Source of the DNA: Bacillota bacterium
Lineage (GTDB): Bacteria; Bacillota; DTU025
NCBI GenBank assembly: GCA_012842765.1
Contig: DUWJ01000082.1
Location: 1-7,973, forward strand
DNA length: 7,973 nt
Direction of reading: 5' to 3'
In this document: positions 6,352-7,973 of the stretch, piece by piece
Layout of the letters: every line of letters starts with the position of its first letter
Position numbering within the stretch: the first letter of the stretch is position 1
Notes under the pieces: generated by a model
Databases searched by the model: none
The model's input: the letters and a program-made list of their open reading frames with translations, nothing else
Told to the model about the DNA's origin: nothing
Translations under genes and position numbers: made by a program

Positions 6352-6888
6352 TTAGCTGTTGAAGCCGGAACGCTTTCTTGGGCGACTTTCGGATTCGTCA
6401 GCCTGCACCAGGCTGAACAGGCCTTCAATGTATCGGTACCCCCAGAACGTCCCCTGGGCTATCATGAACCGGATCTCTCCGGGAGAGGCCCATTTCACCT
6501 CGCTCACTTCCTCAACCTGCAGCTTGCAATCTTCTATGTTGATGCTTTGTCGGATGATCCAAATGTCACAGAAACAGTCTGCCCTCTTCTCTGTGAAGGC
6601 AAGCCGGGCCTTACCCATGTCGGCCCTGACTCCGATCTCCTCATACAGCTCTCTTGCGCACGCAGCGGCGCTGTTTTCCCCGGCAAGCGCCGATCCGCCG
6701 GTCGTGGCCCAGATGTTAGGCGCCGCCTCGACAGATGCTGCACGCTTCTGGATCAGGAAGTTGCCTTCACTATTCACCAACCATATGTGGACAACAACAT
6801 GATACTCTCCGGCCTCAAGTCCCTGCCCTCGCACTGCAGTCTTGCCAACCTTCTCTCTGTTGGAGTCATATACATCCCATAATTCCAC
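6352..6888 (-). CDS. NUDIX hydrolase (IPP isomerase-like/YfcD-type group)
   Basis: Intact NUDIX-fold protein of 178 aa, predicted to cleave a nucleoside diphosphate linked to another group; the substrate is unknown. It opens with ELWDVYDSNREKVGKT and EAGEYHVVVHIWLVN, the layout of the group named from isopentenyl-diphosphate isomerase homologues. A complete Nudix box spans residues 65-87: Gly65, Glu71, then RELYEEIGV with the metal-binding glutamates. The GTG at 6888 gives the typical family N-terminus (V/M-ELWDVYD). Its ribosome site is weak (GAGAGG 12 nt upstream), and the frame is open to 7041 without family-like sequence. The C-terminal tail is basic and Arg-rich (RPRKRS). It lies 37 nt after a small open frame on the same strand, so the two may be cotranscribed. 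After the stop I see no clear terminator. A pyrophosphatase role on a pterin or flavin precursor would fit the RibA-like neighbour, but this is speculative. Confidence 0.88.
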   Translation of the reverse strand: MELWDVYDSNREKVGKTAVRGQGLEAGEYHVVVHIWLVNSEGNFLIQKRAASVEAAPNIWATTGGSALAGENSAAACARELYEEIGVRADMGKARLAFTEKRADCFCDIWIIRQSINIEDCKLQVEEVSEVKWASPGEIRFMIAQGTFWGYRYIEGLFSLVQADESESRPRKRSGFNS

Positions 6889-6925
6889 GAATGCGCCCCG
6901 CCTCTCAAAACAGACTGCAACTACT

Positions 6926-7222
6926 CTACCACAATTGGCCTCCCACGTCAGGGCTGCGGCATTGCAAAGCCTGCTGACGAAAGTTCCTCCTAGTCGTTTT
7001 TGCCGGCTCGAGGGCAAAAGCGAAGTCATCAGGGTCACCATACAATACCCTCAGCTCCAACCCTTCAGGGAATGTTACTTCAAGACGCCCATCCGGATAC
7101 TTGTGGGCAACGGGAGACGCGTCCGGAGCCGTGAAGCCTACAGACAAGGCAATAGCATATCGCAAATCCCTTTCCAGCCGGAAGTGGTATATGTACTCTT
7201 CAAGCGAAACCACCTCGTACAC
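6926..7222 (-). CDS. Hypothetical protein fragment or small protein (98 aa)
   Basis: I do not recognise the family. The sequence looks protein-coding: VYEVVSLEEYIYHFRLERD, a hydrophobic YAIALSVGF, then KYPDGRLEVTFPEGLELRVL and DPDDFAFALEPAK. The final 20 residues or so look less convincing and may be out-of-frame tail. The GTG at 7222 has no Shine-Dalgarno; the nearest GGAGG is 26 nt or more away. It lies 3 nt after a TGA at 7226-7228 and in the same phase as the upstream frame. So this may be the C-terminal part of the preceding gene, cut by a nonsense codon, or a coupled small gene. The NUDIX gene follows 37 nt downstream. Confidence 0.42.
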   Translation of the reverse strand: MYEVVSLEEYIYHFRLERDLRYAIALSVGFTAPDASPVAHKYPDGRLEVTFPEGLELRVLYGDPDDFAFALEPAKTTRRNFRQQALQCRSPDVGGQLW

Positions 7223-7225
7223 ATT

Positions 7226-7795
7226 TCAAAGCAGAATGTCGCTGCGAATGTAATCCTCCCAATCGACAGACTCCGGCGTGTTTTTCTGCCCAAGCTCGAG
7301 TAGGTAGTGAGTGAGATCCACAATGTAGTAGTATGCTTCGTGCTTGATGCGGTTGAAACCATGACCTGCCGATTTCCTGTCTAAGAATACAAACCCTGCC
7401 CTTCACAATCATCATTGAGAAGATAGTTGATCCAGCTAGACGTCGAGGCACAGCGGCCACAGTCGATCCTTACTACGTGATAATCTGGCTTGTGATGCTC
7501 CCGCCTTATCCCCGATTCCCAAAATCTGTATAATGCCGGTGGCGAACGTAGAATTCCTCACCTGAGAGAGCTGGATCGCCTCGTACAGGGTCCCGATGAA
7601 TTGACAGGCACCCACACCATACACACCATCATGGACCTTCACTTCGAACTGGGCATCATATCGAAGCTCGCGGGTATCGCAGTCCGTAAGAGACTGAGCA
7701 GGCAGGCCTCGCGGAGTCTGTTGAGCTGCGGGCGGCAATCCACGCCCAATGTCCAAGACGGCAGCAGCACGAATAACGAAACGCTGTTCTCGCAA
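7226..7795 (-). pseudogene. Frameshifted gene with faint GTP cyclohydrolase II (RibA)-like segment
   Basis: Three adjacent frames each carry protein-like sequence that joins smoothly if single bases are corrected. Frame 1 runs from TTG 7795 through RYDAQFEVKVHDGVYGVGA to ATGIIQILGIGDK near 7506. Removing one G from AAGGCGG (7501-7507) continues it as REHHKPDYHVVRIDCGRCA and SSWINYLLNDDCEG. Adding one G to the GGG at 7399-7401 continues it as AGFVFLDRKSAGHGFNRIK, EAYYYIVDLTHYLLELG and WEDYIRSDILL, ending at TGA 7226-7228. The order VRI..C, then G.GFVFLDRKSAGHG and K.EAY, loosely recalls RibA (VR.H.EC...DCG, YLRQEGRG.GL..K..AY), but the zinc Cys set and the QEGRG core are not intact. The frameshifts may be real decay or assembly errors. 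Apart from this resemblance I cannot name the gene. Confidence 0.45.
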
Positions 7796-7818
7796 GAATC
7801 TCCTAATTCCTCAACACA

Positions 7819-7829
7819 CTCCTCCTTTT
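7819..7829 (-). promoter_or_regulatory. Strong Shine-Dalgarno with no matching long frame
   Basis: AAAAGGAGGAG is followed by GTG/TTG starts (7817, 7814), but that frame stops after three or four codons at TAG 7803-7805. Loss of one T from AATT would put the TTG in phase with the RibA-like frame. This suggests a third frameshift at its true start. Confidence 0.45.
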
Positions 7830-7838
7830 GTTATCTTA

Positions 7839-7854
7839 GGCTCTCCGCAGAGCC
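7839..7854. repeat. Perfect 6-bp hairpin before the RibA-like gene
   Basis: GGCTCT-CCGC-AGAGCC lies 9 nt upstream of the strong Shine-Dalgarno. No T-run follows on either strand, so a regulatory hairpin is as likely as a terminator. Confidence 0.35.
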
Positions 7855-7881
7855 CTCATCTTACTTACCGACCGTCGTCTG

Positions 7882-7896
7882 CCGGCCTGACGCCGG
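7882..7896 (-). repeat. GC-rich hairpin after the truncated right-edge gene
   Basis: CCGGC-CTGAC-GCCGG lies 4 nt after the stop at 7901. It is the right place for a terminator, but no T-run follows. Confidence 0.3.
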
Positions 7897-7900
7897 GCTT

Positions 7901-7973
7901 TCACTTGCCAGCCACCAAAAATACCCTCTTCTTGGTCTCGGGATCATTGTCAAGTGGCGTCCCAAAATCCGCT
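7901..7973 (-). CDS. C-terminal 23 residues of an unidentified gene
   Basis: The minus frame entering at the window edge reads ADFGTPLDNDPETKKRVFL then VAGK and stops at TGA 7901-7903. The composition is protein-like and it ends just before a GC-rich hairpin. Too little is present to name a family. The next gene downstream on the same strand is the frameshifted one, about 85 nt away. Confidence 0.45.
   Translation of the reverse strand, partial: ADFGTPLDNDPETKKRVFLVAGK

Noticed and set aside
6247..6882. Plus-strand frame of 211 codons
   Set aside because: Antisense shadow of the NUDIX gene, which has a complete Nudix box.

Overview
The window looks like a bacterial chromosome segment of moderate G+C. 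A thermophilic or anaerobic Firmicute of the Desulfotomaculum/Moorella type is my best guess. This rests on strong GGAGG ribosome sites, GTG/TTG starts, and short-chain acyl-CoA genes next to a branched-chain amino acid transporter; no taxonomic marker gene is present. Every gene I can support lies on the minus strand, so transcription runs from high to low coordinates.

Right part (about 6350-7973): the C-terminal tail of an unidentified gene comes first. Next is a reading frame of about 190 codons that appears broken by two or three single-base frameshifts. Its best-preserved part faintly resembles GTP cyclohydrolase II (RibA). A second small open frame continues in the same phase after one TGA. 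Last is an intact NUDIX hydrolase.

Middle (about 5090-6350): 1.26 kb without a supportable gene. It contains inverted repeats, a pair of tandem palindromes that may be a mobile-element end, and a phased GTTAC repeat cluster close to the operon start.

Left part (1-5089): a compact acyl-CoA operon read as SDR reductase (FabG/PhaB-like), acetyl-CoA hydrolase/CoA-transferase family protein, ketoacyl-synthase-III-like protein, and acetyl-CoA C-acetyltransferase. After a 218-nt gap rich in hairpins come a 73-residue protein and the start of a LivH-type permease that runs off the window.

Possible joint role (inference): the CoA-transferase activates or releases a short-chain acid. The thiolase and the KASIII-like protein make or break C-C or thioester bonds. 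The SDR interconverts 3-oxo and 3-hydroxyacyl groups, and the Liv-type transporter imports a carboxylate or amino acid substrate. The most unusual point is that the KASIII-like protein keeps its catalytic Cys but lacks the His and Asn used for decarboxylative condensation.
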